Source: Paenibacillus sp. FSL R5-0766 (GTDB lineage Bacteria > Bacillota > Bacilli > Paenibacillales > Paenibacillaceae). From it: a stretch of DNA of 64,000 nucleotides. The stretch lies in assembly GCF_037971845.1 (NCBI RefSeq), contig NZ_CP150227.1:3782001-3846000 (forward strand), given 5' to 3'. How positions within the stretch are numbered: the first letter of the stretch is position 1; each line of letters opens with the position of its first letter. Of the stretch, positions 49,400 to 58,199 are shown piece after piece. Below the pieces are notes generated by a model. The model had not been told where the DNA came from and ran no database searches. It saw only the letters and a program-made list of their open reading frames with translations. The translations under genes and the position numbers were made by a program.

Positions 49400-51238
49400 A
49401 TGAAATACCTGCTAACGAGATTGAGGAAGCTTTATCGCAATGCCCGTATATCCCAAAAGCTGTTTCTGGCATTTAGCCTGATGATTGCCATACCTGTTAT
49501 TTTGATATCCTTTGTGTATATCCGCATGCAAGAAACCCAGCTATATAAGGACGCTATGGCAACGGGCAACAGCCACGTTTCATGGCTGAATGAACAATTG
49601 CGCAGAAGAATGGATATGATTGAGAACGTTTCCAATACAGCCCTTACTCAAAAGTCATTTGTAGATTTTATTCATTCCAATATGCTTGTGGATGGACTGC
49701 GTCTGGTGAAGTTTAAGCAAAACCAGTTTGAGCAAATGCTTAATATCATTCAAAGCAATGCGATGATCAGTGAACTTAGCTTTTACGTCGATAATCCAAA
49801 CTTGTATGAAATCTGGCCTGAAATCTATCATTATAAGAAATTTTGGCCGCAGGATTATTGGGTAAAGCTTCGGGACGAAGGTGGTGCGGCTTACCGTTTA
49901 TTTTCTTTTAGAGATGGTGAACACACTTTATCCTACTATCGTCTGGTTCGCCTTCAAGGGCAGGAACAAAAGCGCCCTAGTATTATGGAAGTGAGAGTCC
50001 CGCACAGCATGTTTTTCAGCGACCTGCTCCAGGAGAGCAAGGGGGACTTCTTTTCGGTGTTGATGAACGCAAGCGATCCTCCCCAATATGTTTACAATCC
50101 CCAACATGAGTTTTCTGAGAAATACGGGCAGGGGATGGAGGAGATCCTTGGCAGTATTCATCGCCAGCTGGATATATTGCCGCAGGAAAGCCCGCTTCAG
50201 GTTAAGGTGGGAGATCAGAGCTTCTATGCATTGTATCGATACATCGCTCCGTTGAACACTTATGTGGTCGAGATTGCTTCCCATCAGGCATTGATGAAGG
50301 GGCCGCGCAGTTGGTATGCATTTGTGGTAACGATTACATTATGTGTTTTGCTGCTCATTATGTTACTCGTATCCCAAACGACGCGGCGTATTTTCCGGCG
50401 GTTGGACAGCGTACTGGTATCCATGCGTCAGGTAGGGAAAGGCGAGCTGGATGCAATGATTGATATAGGCCTTGATGAGAACGAAAGAGGGGATGAAATC
50501 GATGAGGTGGCGGTGAATTACAATAAAATGTTACATGAGGTCAAACGTCTAATGACACAGGTCGTGGATAAGCAGTTAATTGCCAAAAACGCACAGTTGC
50601 ACTCCCTGCATTCGCAGATTAATTCTCATTTTTTATATAACGCCCTGGAATCGATCCGTATGGAGGCAGAGGTACAGAGGCAGCCTGCTATAGCCAATTC
50701 ATTGGTGTCGTTGGGCTCCCAGCTACGTTACAGCATGCAGTGGCGCAGCGATACCGTCGCTTTTCGTGAGGAGCTTGCCAATATCCAAAGTTATATTGAA
50801 TTTATCAACTTTATGGAAGGCGGCAGTATCGTTATGACGGCGGATCTTCCTCAGGAGATACTTCGCTACGCCATTCCCAAGATGTGTATGCAGCCTATCG
50901 TTGAAAATGTAGTTCATCACGGGGCACCTTCAGGCGGCAGGGTAACTATAGAGATTACCTTTTCTGTGGAGAATGACAGTCTGCTTTTCATTAACATAAG
51001 AGATGACGGAAAGGGGTTAGAGCCTGAGATGTTACACCGTCTTCAGGCATTACTGCGGAGCGAATCGGATACACCGATGGTTACTAGCAGGAGCGGACTT
51101 GGTTTGGAAAACGTGAATAAGCGATTGCAGCTTCATTATGGCAAGAATTGCGGTCTTTGGATTGATAGTGTGCAAGGTGCATATACCTGCGTAACGATAC
51201 GCTTGCCTTGGGAAAATGTAAATCTTGGAGGGTGGTAG
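49400..51238 (+). CDS. YesM-type sensor histidine kinase
   Basis: About 612 residues from ATG 49400; GTG 49385 and 49388 overlap the AAAGGTGG ribosome site. A first membrane helix (about 22-43), an extracellular sensor of about 260 residues, a second helix (FVVTITLCVLLLIMLLV, about 305-322), HAMP, then the His_kinase domain with phospho-acceptor His in QINSHFLYNALES. Most relatives read NPHFLYN, so Ser replaces Pro. The ATPase domain shows QPIVENVVHHG (N-box) and DDGKGLEPEML (G1). It phosphorylates the regulator encoded 3 bases downstream. Family members sense carbohydrates, often together with a binding protein. Confidence 0.93.
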   Translation: MKYLLTRLRKLYRNARISQKLFLAFSLMIAIPVILISFVYIRMQETQLYKDAMATGNSHVSWLNEQLRRRMDMIENVSNTALTQKSFVDFIHSNMLVDGLRLVKFKQNQFEQMLNIIQSNAMISELSFYVDNPNLYEIWPEIYHYKKFWPQDYWVKLRDEGGAAYRLFSFRDGEHTLSYYRLVRLQGQEQKRPSIMEVRVPHSMFFSDLLQESKGDFFSVLMNASDPPQYVYNPQHEFSEKYGQGMEEILGSIHRQLDILPQESPLQVKVGDQSFYALYRYIAPLNTYVVEIASHQALMKGPRSWYAFVVTITLCVLLLIMLLVSQTTRRIFRRLDSVLVSMRQVGKGELDAMIDIGLDENERGDEIDEVAVNYNKMLHEVKRLMTQVVDKQLIAKNAQLHSLHSQINSHFLYNALESIRMEAEVQRQPAIANSLVSLGSQLRYSMQWRSDTVAFREELANIQSYIEFINFMEGGSIVMTADLPQEILRYAIPKMCMQPIVENVVHHGAPSGGRVTIEITFSVENDSLLFINIRDDGKGLEPEMLHRLQALLRSESDTPMVTSRSGLGLENVNKRLQLHYGKNCGLWIDSVQGAYTCVTIRLPWENVNLGGW

Positions 51239-51241
51239 AGC

Positions 51242-52783
51242 ATGATTAATATCCTGATTGTGGACGATCAAAAACACATTCGTGACGGCCTGCAGGCCAT
51301 GCTGCATCAATTTCCTCTGGAGCTGAACAACATATACTGTGCCGCGAGTGGGATTGAGGCGCTGTCCCTATTGCGGCAACATTGCATTCACATCGTTATT
51401 ACCGATATTATGATGCCCGATATGGATGGGTTGACGCTCATGGCTCAAACCAAAGAGGAATACATGGATGTGGAATACCTCATTATCAGCGGTTATAGTG
51501 ATTTTACATATGCCCAAAAAGCGATCGGGCTTGGTGCAAAGGGTTACTTGCTCAAACCTTTGAAGCGAGAGGATCTGCAACATTCCCTGGAGCATGTATG
51601 GCAAGAGATCCAGACACGGCAGGCACTTACGCATAATATGCAGCGTGTATCCCGTCTTGCCCAAGAGACCGATCGTAAAGAATTAAGAATGTTTATGCAA
51701 GGTGCGTTAAGTGATGACGCATGGATCCTTCAGATTGAGGAACAAAATGATGCGTTATGGCGTAATTATCGTCTAGCCCTGCTGCGGGAAGAAGTTTGCA
51801 TGAACCAGCCCGGAGCCAGCAGCGCCCATAGCATGGAAGCCATTGCTTATCGTGTGTTTGGCAGACAAGGTTGTATTTGCCTGCAACATCGCCCATACCT
51901 GATCCTTGCGGTGGATGCGTCCATAGATTCAAGTGTTTTGCCTGCAGCGCTCAAGGAAGGAAAGATCAATGTCATAACGGCCATGACTAACCCGATTCAG
52001 GGGTTAGGAGAACTACCCGACAGCTATACCCAAGTGCTTGAGCTCTATCGCCACAGTTACCTGTTTCCTGATCAGTACAGTATCTTCCCAGCACATATTG
52101 AGCATATGGAACAGCAGTGGCAACTTCCCTATGAAGACTTATACGAACTGTTCCAGTCGATTGGAACAGATAACAGCGGAACAATTACTCAGGGTATTTC
52201 TGCAATATTTCATAAAAAGGTGCTGCAACGTTATCCTATTCGCTATACCCAACAGCTCTGCGCCGCCACCGTTCAGATGATGGAGGAATACGAACGAGTT
52301 ATCCGCCCCTATATGGGGGAAGAAGTGCTGGACCTTAAATCATTGCGTAATCTCTTTGATTATCAAGGGATGCGTGATTATATACAAGCACTGCAACAGC
52401 AGCTGCTTCGGCTGAATCAGTTATATTATGACTATAAGTGCAGCTATCGCCATTCGCAGGATCTAAACGAAGCCATTCGTTTTATACACGAGAGTTACCA
52501 CAAACCGCTGGACCTCGCGATGGTATCCAATCATGTATCGCTTAATTATGCTTATTTTTCAAATCTGTTTAAGAAGAATATTGGTAAAGGTTTTGCTGAA
52601 TACCTACGAGATGTGCGTCTGGATAAAGCGCGGCGGCTTCTCGCCGAAACCGATCATAAAATTGTGGAGGTGGCTGCTATGGTTGGATATGAAAGCTACA
52701 AAAGCTTTACACGCGCGTTCCGACTTGTGATGCAGATCCAACCCACAGAGTACCGACAGATGATGCGGCAGAAGGCAGATTGA
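51242..52783 (+). CDS. YesN-type response regulator, REC plus AraC helix-turn-helix
   Basis: 513 residues. N-terminal receiver domain (about 1-120) with the acidic pair in LIVDDQKH, phospho-acceptor Asp in VITDIMMPDMDG (about residue 56), Ser/Thr in IISGYSDF and Lys in GYLLKPLKRED. A middle region of about 280 residues without a clear motif follows. The C-terminal AraC domain (about 405-510) has the two helix-turn-helix units LDLAMVSNHVSLNYAYFSNLFKK and KIVEVAAMVGYESYKSFTRAF. It lies 3 bases after the kinase gene, behind GGAGGGTGG. It probably activates the secreted glucanase gene next door and possibly the binding-protein gene. Confidence 0.94.
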   Translation: MINILIVDDQKHIRDGLQAMLHQFPLELNNIYCAASGIEALSLLRQHCIHIVITDIMMPDMDGLTLMAQTKEEYMDVEYLIISGYSDFTYAQKAIGLGAKGYLLKPLKREDLQHSLEHVWQEIQTRQALTHNMQRVSRLAQETDRKELRMFMQGALSDDAWILQIEEQNDALWRNYRLALLREEVCMNQPGASSAHSMEAIAYRVFGRQGCICLQHRPYLILAVDASIDSSVLPAALKEGKINVITAMTNPIQGLGELPDSYTQVLELYRHSYLFPDQYSIFPAHIEHMEQQWQLPYEDLYELFQSIGTDNSGTITQGISAIFHKKVLQRYPIRYTQQLCAATVQMMEEYERVIRPYMGEEVLDLKSLRNLFDYQGMRDYIQALQQQLLRLNQLYYDYKCSYRHSQDLNEAIRFIHESYHKPLDLAMVSNHVSLNYAYFSNLFKKNIGKGFAEYLRDVRLDKARRLLAETDHKIVEVAAMVGYESYKSFTRAFRLVMQIQPTEYRQMMRQKAD

Positions 52784-52936
52784 ATCAAAAGCCAAAAAAA
52801 TGGGATACCACAAAAACAATTGTACCTTTTCAGCGAATTAATCTATTCGATAGAATAAAGATATCCCTTCATGTAAGCGATTTCCTTAATGCGCATGGAT
52901 TGGGAGAAGCTATTATTCTATTAAAGGAGGGCAATT

Positions 52937-54985
52937 ATGAAACCATCTCACTTTACGGCGAAACGGTTTATGAAAAAGGTACTCGGTATGTTCCTTGTGG
53001 TTGTGATGCTGGCTAGTATTGGCATACTGCCAACTTCAAAGGTTCAGGCAGCGGGAACTACCGTAACCTCAATGGAGTACTTCTCACCAGCAGACGGGCC
53101 TATTATTTCTAAATCTGGGGTTGGCAAGGCCAGCTACGGATTTGTTATGCCTAAGTTCAATGGAGGCTCTGCGACATGGAATGATGTTCACAGTGATGTG
53201 GGCGTGAATGTAAAAGTGGGAAACAACTGGGTTGATATCGACCAGGCAGGCGGTTATATCTATAACCAAAACTGGGGGCACTGGAACGATGGCGGCTTCA
53301 ATGGTTATTGGTTCACCCTCTCCGCAACAACTGAGATTCAACTGTACTCCAAAGCGAATGGTGTTAAGCTGGAGTATCAACTTGTATTCCAAAACATCAA
53401 CAAAACAACCATTACAGCGATGAATGCAACACAAGGTCCACAGATCACAGCAAGTTTCACAGGCGGTTCGGGCTTTACATATCCAACGTTCAACAATAAT
53501 CCTGCGGTCACTTATGAAGCTGTTGCGGATGATTTGAAGGTGTATGTCAAACCTGTAAACAGCAGCACCTGGATTGATATTGACAATAACGCAGCCAGCG
53601 GATGGATCTACGATCACAACTTTGGCCAATTCACCGACGGTGGAGGAGGTTACTGGTTTAACGTAACGGAGTCGATCAATGTAAAATTGGAATCAAAGAC
53701 TTCATCGGCTAATCTTGTTTATACCATTACGTTTAATGAACCTACAAGAAATTCATATGTCATTACGCCATACGAAGGAACAACCTTTACAGCAGATGCG
53801 AATGGTTCCATTGGGGTTCCGCTTCCCAAAATTGATGGGGGCGCGCCAATCGCCAAGGAACTGGGCAATTTTATATACCAAATTAACATGAATGGGCAAT
53901 GGGTTGATTTGAGTAACTCCAGCCAGAGCAAATTTGCCTACTCCGGTAATGGGTATAACAATATGTCCGATGCCAACCAGTGGGGTTATTGGGCTGATCA
54001 TATCTATGGTCTTTGGTTCCAGCCAATCCAAGAAAATATGCAGATCCGTATTGGATATCCGCTGAACGGAGAGGCGGGTGGAAATATTGGCAACAACTTC
54101 GTCAACTATACTTTCATCGGCAATCCAAATGCTCCGCGTCCGGATGTATCCGATCAAGAGGATATCTCAATCGGAACGCCAACCGACCCGGCAATCTCGG
54201 GCATGAACCTCATTTGGCAGGATGAATTCAACGGAACTACGCTGGATACAAGTAAATGGAACTATGAAACAGGATATTATCTCAATAACGATCCCGGTAC
54301 TTGGGGATGGGGAAATGCAGAACTGCAGCACTACACAAACAGCACCCAAAATGTATATGTACAGGACGGGAAGCTGAATATCAAAGCCATGAACGACAGC
54401 AAATCTTTCCCACAAGACCCGAATCGGTATGCACAGTATTCTTCGGGAAAGATTAACACCAAGGATAAACTGTCCTTGAAGTACGGCAGAGTCGATTTTC
54501 GTGCCAAGCTTCCTACAGGTGATGGTGTATGGCCAGCACTGTGGATGCTTCCAAAAGATTCGGTATACGGCACTTGGGCTGCATCAGGTGAAATTGATAT
54601 TATGGAAGCGAGAGGCCGTCTACCTGGATCAGTAAGCGGTACCATACACTTTGGTGGACAATGGCCTGGAAACCAGTATTCGGGCGGCGATTATCACTTC
54701 CCGGCGGGGCAAACTTTTGCAAATGATTATCATGTATACTCGGTAGTCTGGGAAGAGGACAACATTAAATGGTATGTAGACGGCAAGTTTTACTATAAAG
54801 TCACTAACGAGCAGTGGTATTCCGCAGCTGCACCGAATAATCCGAATGCACCTTTCGATGAGCCGTTCTACCTCATTATGAACTTGGCAATCGGCGGAAA
54901 CTTTGACGGCGGCCGTACCCCGAACGCCTCCGATATCCCGGCGACTATGCAGGTGGATTATGTACGCGTGTATAAAGAACAGTAA
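52937..54985 (+). CDS. secreted GH16 beta-glucanase with three N-terminal repeats
   Basis: 682 residues. AAAGGAGGG precedes the ATG. A signal peptide ends near KVQAAG (about residue 39). Three repeats of 100-140 residues follow (about 42-150, 151-265, 270-415); each has a W(I/V)D(I/L) strand, an aromatic loop such as NQNWGHWNDGG or DHNFGQFTDGG, and GYWF/GLWF, suggesting carbohydrate-binding beta-sandwiches. The C-terminal GH16 domain (about 430-682) has the catalytic pair in GEIDIMEARG (nucleophile and acid/base Glu) and WPALWMLP, close to beta-1,3- or beta-1,3-1,4-glucanases. The enzyme would release glucan oligosaccharides outside the cell. The repeat family is not one I can name. Confidence 0.93.
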   Translation: MKPSHFTAKRFMKKVLGMFLVVVMLASIGILPTSKVQAAGTTVTSMEYFSPADGPIISKSGVGKASYGFVMPKFNGGSATWNDVHSDVGVNVKVGNNWVDIDQAGGYIYNQNWGHWNDGGFNGYWFTLSATTEIQLYSKANGVKLEYQLVFQNINKTTITAMNATQGPQITASFTGGSGFTYPTFNNNPAVTYEAVADDLKVYVKPVNSSTWIDIDNNAASGWIYDHNFGQFTDGGGGYWFNVTESINVKLESKTSSANLVYTITFNEPTRNSYVITPYEGTTFTADANGSIGVPLPKIDGGAPIAKELGNFIYQINMNGQWVDLSNSSQSKFAYSGNGYNNMSDANQWGYWADHIYGLWFQPIQENMQIRIGYPLNGEAGGNIGNNFVNYTFIGNPNAPRPDVSDQEDISIGTPTDPAISGMNLIWQDEFNGTTLDTSKWNYETGYYLNNDPGTWGWGNAELQHYTNSTQNVYVQDGKLNIKAMNDSKSFPQDPNRYAQYSSGKINTKDKLSLKYGRVDFRAKLPTGDGVWPALWMLPKDSVYGTWAASGEIDIMEARGRLPGSVSGTIHFGGQWPGNQYSGGDYHFPAGQTFANDYHVYSVVWEEDNIKWYVDGKFYYKVTNEQWYSAAAPNNPNAPFDEPFYLIMNLAIGGNFDGGRTPNASDIPATMQVDYVRVYKEQ

Positions 54986-55076
54986 TTTGCGATTTTGGAT
55001 AGAGCGAATGAAGATCAGATGGAACAGATGCTGGGCAAACCGGAGATCCTGAAATCTCATACTCTATAATTGGCTT

Positions 55077-55115
55077 ACGACCGATTCCCAATATTTCTAC
55101 CTGGGAATCGGTCGT
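55077..55115 (+). terminator. terminator after the GH16 gene
   Basis: ACGACCGATTCCCA (55077-55090) pairs perfectly over 14 bases with TGGGAATCGGTCGT (55102-55115). The T-run after it is weak (TTAAATTT). Confidence 0.8.
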
Positions 55116-55230
55116 TTAAATTTAGACTTGATCATGTGAGAGATACTTTTCTAATTAATGATAGTGCGGAGCCAGCTAATATTTGTAAATCATATAAAAT
55201 GCAAAGTAAACATTGCAAGGACGTGATCAC

Positions 55231-55437
55231 TTGAAGACAAAAATTGCAGAACTGCGTAAGCAGCATAAGCTGTCACAGGAAGAGCTGGGACGAATTGTTG
55301 GTGTTACCCGGCAAACCATCACCTCTCTTGAAAGGGGAAAGTATACGGCTTCCCTTATTCTTGCTTACAAAATTGCCAATTTTTTTGGACTCGCCATTGA
55401 AGATGTTTTTGATTTCAGCGAAGTGGAGGAAATGTAA
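55231..55437 (+). CDS. XRE/Cro-type regulator
   Basis: 68 residues from TTG 55231, 9 bases after AAGGA; TTG 55213 is an in-frame alternative. A single helix-turn-helix fills the protein: KTKIAELRKQHKLSQEELGRIVGVTRQTITSLERGKYTASLILAYKIANFFG. This is the short YgzD/YvaO-like class often paired with a small membrane protein. The membrane gene begins at the next base after its stop codon, so the two are translationally coupled. Confidence 0.9.
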   Translation: MKTKIAELRKQHKLSQEELGRIVGVTRQTITSLERGKYTASLILAYKIANFFGLAIEDVFDFSEVEEM

Positions 55438-55878
55438 ATGGACAAGTACAAGATTAAAGTAAAAACTCGCAAAAACGTACTGTCACTGGTAGCCGCTGCT
55501 ACCCTATTGATCTATGTAGGACTTATATTTTACCGAGGTGGACTACCCGATTTACCTAGTTTTATAAAGGGATTTCACACAGGCGCTTTTATCGGGGTTG
55601 AATTGGCCGTCGCTTTTTTCCTCGTCAGGTATATAAAAGCCAGTAATAATGAAGCCGAGCTGAAGAAGCAGTATATTGAGGAGAATGACGAGCGGAGTGT
55701 GATGATACTCCAGAGAGCCGGCACACTCAGCACAGCAATCATTCTCATTGGTCTGGGCATTGCCTCCGTGATCGCCGGTTTCTTTAATCCCTTGATATTC
55801 TACACCTTACTAACTTGCTTATTATTTGTTTTAATCGTATTTTTTGCACTGTGGATGTATTATGCGAGAGCAATTTAA
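55438..55878 (+). CDS. membrane protein paired with the XRE regulator
   Basis: 146 residues with four hydrophobic segments (about 16-34, 47-66, 95-113, 117-138) and a cytoplasmic middle loop KASNNEAELKKQYIEENDERS. The KxYIEENDER motif before the third helix is typical of small membrane proteins (DUF2178/DUF3796-like) that sit beside XRE regulators in Firmicutes. Function unknown; a signal-transducing or anti-regulator role is possible. Confidence 0.8.
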   Translation: MDKYKIKVKTRKNVLSLVAAATLLIYVGLIFYRGGLPDLPSFIKGFHTGAFIGVELAVAFFLVRYIKASNNEAELKKQYIEENDERSVMILQRAGTLSTAIILIGLGIASVIAGFFNPLIFYTLLTCLLFVLIVFFALWMYYARAI

Positions 55879-56391
55879 GGTTTAGATCAAAGCAGTGGAA
55901 AGAGGTGAATGTTTACGGGTGTAGTTGTACTTGGTGCATATCGAGCGTTCCGTAATCGTGAGGTATTTTCGTGATTTGAAACACTATGAGGGAACATCAT
56001 GTATTACACAATTAGGTCCGCAGATTCTGCGGACTTCTTTTCATATGAATAAGCATGGCAGTGTCCCGAGCTGAAGACAAGAACTTGGTTCCATTGCCAA
56101 AAGGACAAGAACATTGTGTCATTTCAGATTAGGTAGTTATCTAAATAGTAGCATGATGGAACTCCTATGGCGAGATAAAACCCACATTAATATAAGACTT
56201 CGTTTGAATAACGATTTTAAGAACATGGTACCGATGTCGATTAGAACATTTATCTGTTTAATTAAGCTAACGGGCAGAATAGTTTCGGTATGTGGTATTA
56301 TTTGTTTGATGGAGTAAACTAAAGCTTGAGACAAACATGAGTAAGTATTTTTCAAAAAAGGTAAGTATAACAATCAAAGGCTTAAAAGGGA
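55879..56391. other. gene-free stretch with terminator and dispersed repeat
   Basis: A hairpin GTCCGCAG/CTGCGGAC (56016-56034) with TTCTTTT is an intrinsic terminator for the XRE pair. A repeat related to 35731-35785 lies at 56061-56110. The rest is AT-rich with no supported gene. Confidence 0.6.
56061..56110. repeat. dispersed intergenic repeat, copy B
   Basis: Begins GTGTCCCGAGC as copy A at 35731 does, then AAGAACTTG and ATTGCC in the same order; about three quarters identical overall. Confidence 0.55.
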
Positions 56392-57162
56392 GTGAACTAT
56401 ATTAATATACAGCATCCCTATTTACGACAAATTCAGCTTAAGCGGCAAAAAGTACCCACCTATAATCGTTACCCCTTCGATTTGGCGGTTATTCGAAACC
56501 TAAATACTCTTGATTTCCACCCCAAGATAACCTATATCGTAGGTGAAAATGGAATGGGCAAATCAACACTGATGGAGTCCATTGCAGTCGCATGGGGATT
56601 TAACCCGGAGGGTGGGACGATCAACTTTTCCTTCTCAACCCAGGCTACTCACTCGAACTTATATGAATATATACAATTGATCAGAGGTCCGCGACGCCCG
56701 AGGGATGGCTTCTTCTTCCGGGCAGAGAGTTATTATAATTTAGCCACGACGATCGATGAGTTGGACAGCCAACCTTCATTTGCTCGCCCTATTATAGAAT
56801 CGTATGGTGGCAAGTCCTTGCATGAGCAATCCCACGGAGAGTCGTTCTTTTCCACTTTCATTCATCGGTTCGGGGAGAATGGATTATATATACTGGATGA
56901 GCCTGAGGCTGCACTGTCTCCCCTTCGCCAAATGGCGATGCTGACACGAATCCATGAACTTGTTTTGCAAAACTCTCAATTTATAATTGCGACCCATTCC
57001 CCAATCCTTATGGCATATCCAGATTCGATTATTTACAATCTAAAGCCGGATGGTATTGAAGTCCAAGTATTGGAAGAAACCGACCATTATATGATTATGA
57101 AAGAGTTTGTGAATAACAAGGATCGGATGCTCAGAGAGTTGTTCGAAGAAGCTCAAGATTAA
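56392..57162 (+). CDS. AAA/ABC-like ATPase, stand-alone
   Basis: About 256 residues. Walker A is GENGMGKST (about residue 55), a signature-like SHGESFF stands at about 150, Walker B is LYILDEPEAALSP and the switch His is in IATHSPIL. This is the predicted-ATPase group related to ABC/RecF-type enzymes, with no membrane domain. No permease, nuclease or other partner is adjacent. The start is uncertain: GTG 56392 lies only one base from AAAAGGGA, whereas ATT 56401 would have ideal spacing. Role unknown; some relatives act in nucleic-acid repair or defence, but no such partner is visible here. Confidence 0.82.
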   Translation: MNYINIQHPYLRQIQLKRQKVPTYNRYPFDLAVIRNLNTLDFHPKITYIVGENGMGKSTLMESIAVAWGFNPEGGTINFSFSTQATHSNLYEYIQLIRGPRRPRDGFFFRAESYYNLATTIDELDSQPSFARPIIESYGGKSLHEQSHGESFFSTFIHRFGENGLYILDEPEAALSPLRQMAMLTRIHELVLQNSQFIIATHSPILMAYPDSIIYNLKPDGIEVQVLEETDHYMIMKEFVNNKDRMLRELFEEAQD

Positions 57163-57279
57163 GCTAACGGGAAACGTTAGCTTAATCAAACTTAATAAGG
57201 CATCAAATTGATCAGCTACTGATTTTAACTAGCGGACTGACAACAGGGATCGTTGCAGAAATGTTGACGATCCTTTTTT
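57161..57279 (+). terminator. two hairpins after the ATPase gene
   Basis: AAGCTAACG (57161-57169) pairs with CGTTAGCTT (57175-57183), overlapping the stop codon and lacking a T-run. GGATCGT (57247-57253) pairs with ACGATCC (57267-57273), followed by T6, a proper intrinsic terminator. Confidence 0.8.
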
Positions 57280-57698
57280 GTATATGTTTACGTATGAGTA
57301 TTTAAATCACGAAAAAGGGCTCCTCCGTAGACAATCTTACATGCTGTAAGCTTAGTAGAAGTGACTTTGTAGAACCATTCAAACGCTCTACACAGAGAAA
57401 CAACGGATCGAACAGGAAAAACGGTACGGTATACTTCAACTACTTGAAGAACGGTTTATGCCCATTATATAAGCCTATTGGCAAGAAGATGGGGGGATGT
57501 ATAACCATATTGGATTGTTATGGAAAAAAATGTATAGAAAGCCACTGCCTCTATATATTTTAAAACAGAAGATTCTATTTTCTGGCATGGGTGCTTGTAG
57601 GGGGAATGCATGTTTCATTATTTTCTGAAGATAAGCAGAAACATTGTTAGGATTGCTACTGCGAAGCATTCGTCCTAAATCGAGGAAGTATAAATATA
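57280..57698. other. gene-free stretch with possible coding debris
   Basis: Near 57380-57470 one frame reads QTLYTEKQRIEQEKRYGILQ, then LLEERFMPII and a stop; an adjacent frame reads SDFVEPF just before it. This could be the frameshifted tail of a lost gene. No start or ribosome site. Nothing else recognised. Confidence 0.35.
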
Positions 57699-57899
57699 CT
57701 ACTCACTATTTTCATCATCTAATCGCCGACGAAATATCAAAGCAGAAACAGCAAATATAATAAAAGATAATGTTGAAGCAACAGTAACCATCTTCAACAC
57801 ACTTCCTATTGGGGGGTTAAACAACAGAGCAATTGAGATGATTAAAACAGCACCTGTTAAACCCATTCCCAAAATCGAGATCGCTAAAATCTTGTTCAT
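57699..57899 (-). CDS. small two-helix membrane protein, unknown
   Basis: 66 residues from ATG 57899 on the minus strand, with GAGGTGAT just upstream (TTG 57902 is the codon before). Two hydrophobic segments: ILAISILGMGLTGAVLIIS and MVTVASTLSFIIFAVSALIF, separated by a short loop (NPPIGSVLK), and a charged tail RRRLDDENSE. The ribosome site and codon pattern support a real gene. I do not recognise a family. Confidence 0.6.
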   Translation of the reverse strand: MNKILAISILGMGLTGAVLIISIALLFNPPIGSVLKMVTVASTLSFIIFAVSALIFRRRLDDENSE

Positions 57900-58002
57900 C
57901 AAATCACCTCACAGGTTGAAATAGAGTTTCTCATTGCATAATAATAGTTTAATACATGATGAATTAGTATAGAATGTAACAAAAAGTATAGCAAAGATCT
58001 AG

Positions 58003-58047
58003 TAGCGATTGCTTCCGAGAATGGGGAAGCAATCGCTATGTTTTTTT
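58003..58047 (+). terminator. strong orphan terminator upstream of kbl
   Basis: TAGCGATTGCTTCC (58003-58016) pairs perfectly with GGAAGCAATCGCTA (58025-58038), then TG and T7. No + strand gene lies in the 720 bases before it. Confidence 0.85.
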
Positions 58048-58105
58048 GCGGATTTTTTTATTTTTTGTCCGTCACATGTGTACAAAAAATAAAAATGATG
58101 ATACA

Positions 58106-58134
58106 TTGAAATTAGTTTATTTCCTTATTATAAC
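58106..58134 (+). promoter_or_regulatory. promoter of kbl-tdh
   Basis: TTGAAA (58106-58111) and TATAAC (58129-58134) are 17 bases apart, upstream of kbl and downstream of the strong terminator. Confidence 0.5.
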
Positions 58135-58199
58135 AGGGTTTTTTTGAAGAATACTGTGTCTCCTGTACGAGGACATGCGTATATCGAGGAGGGAATGGA

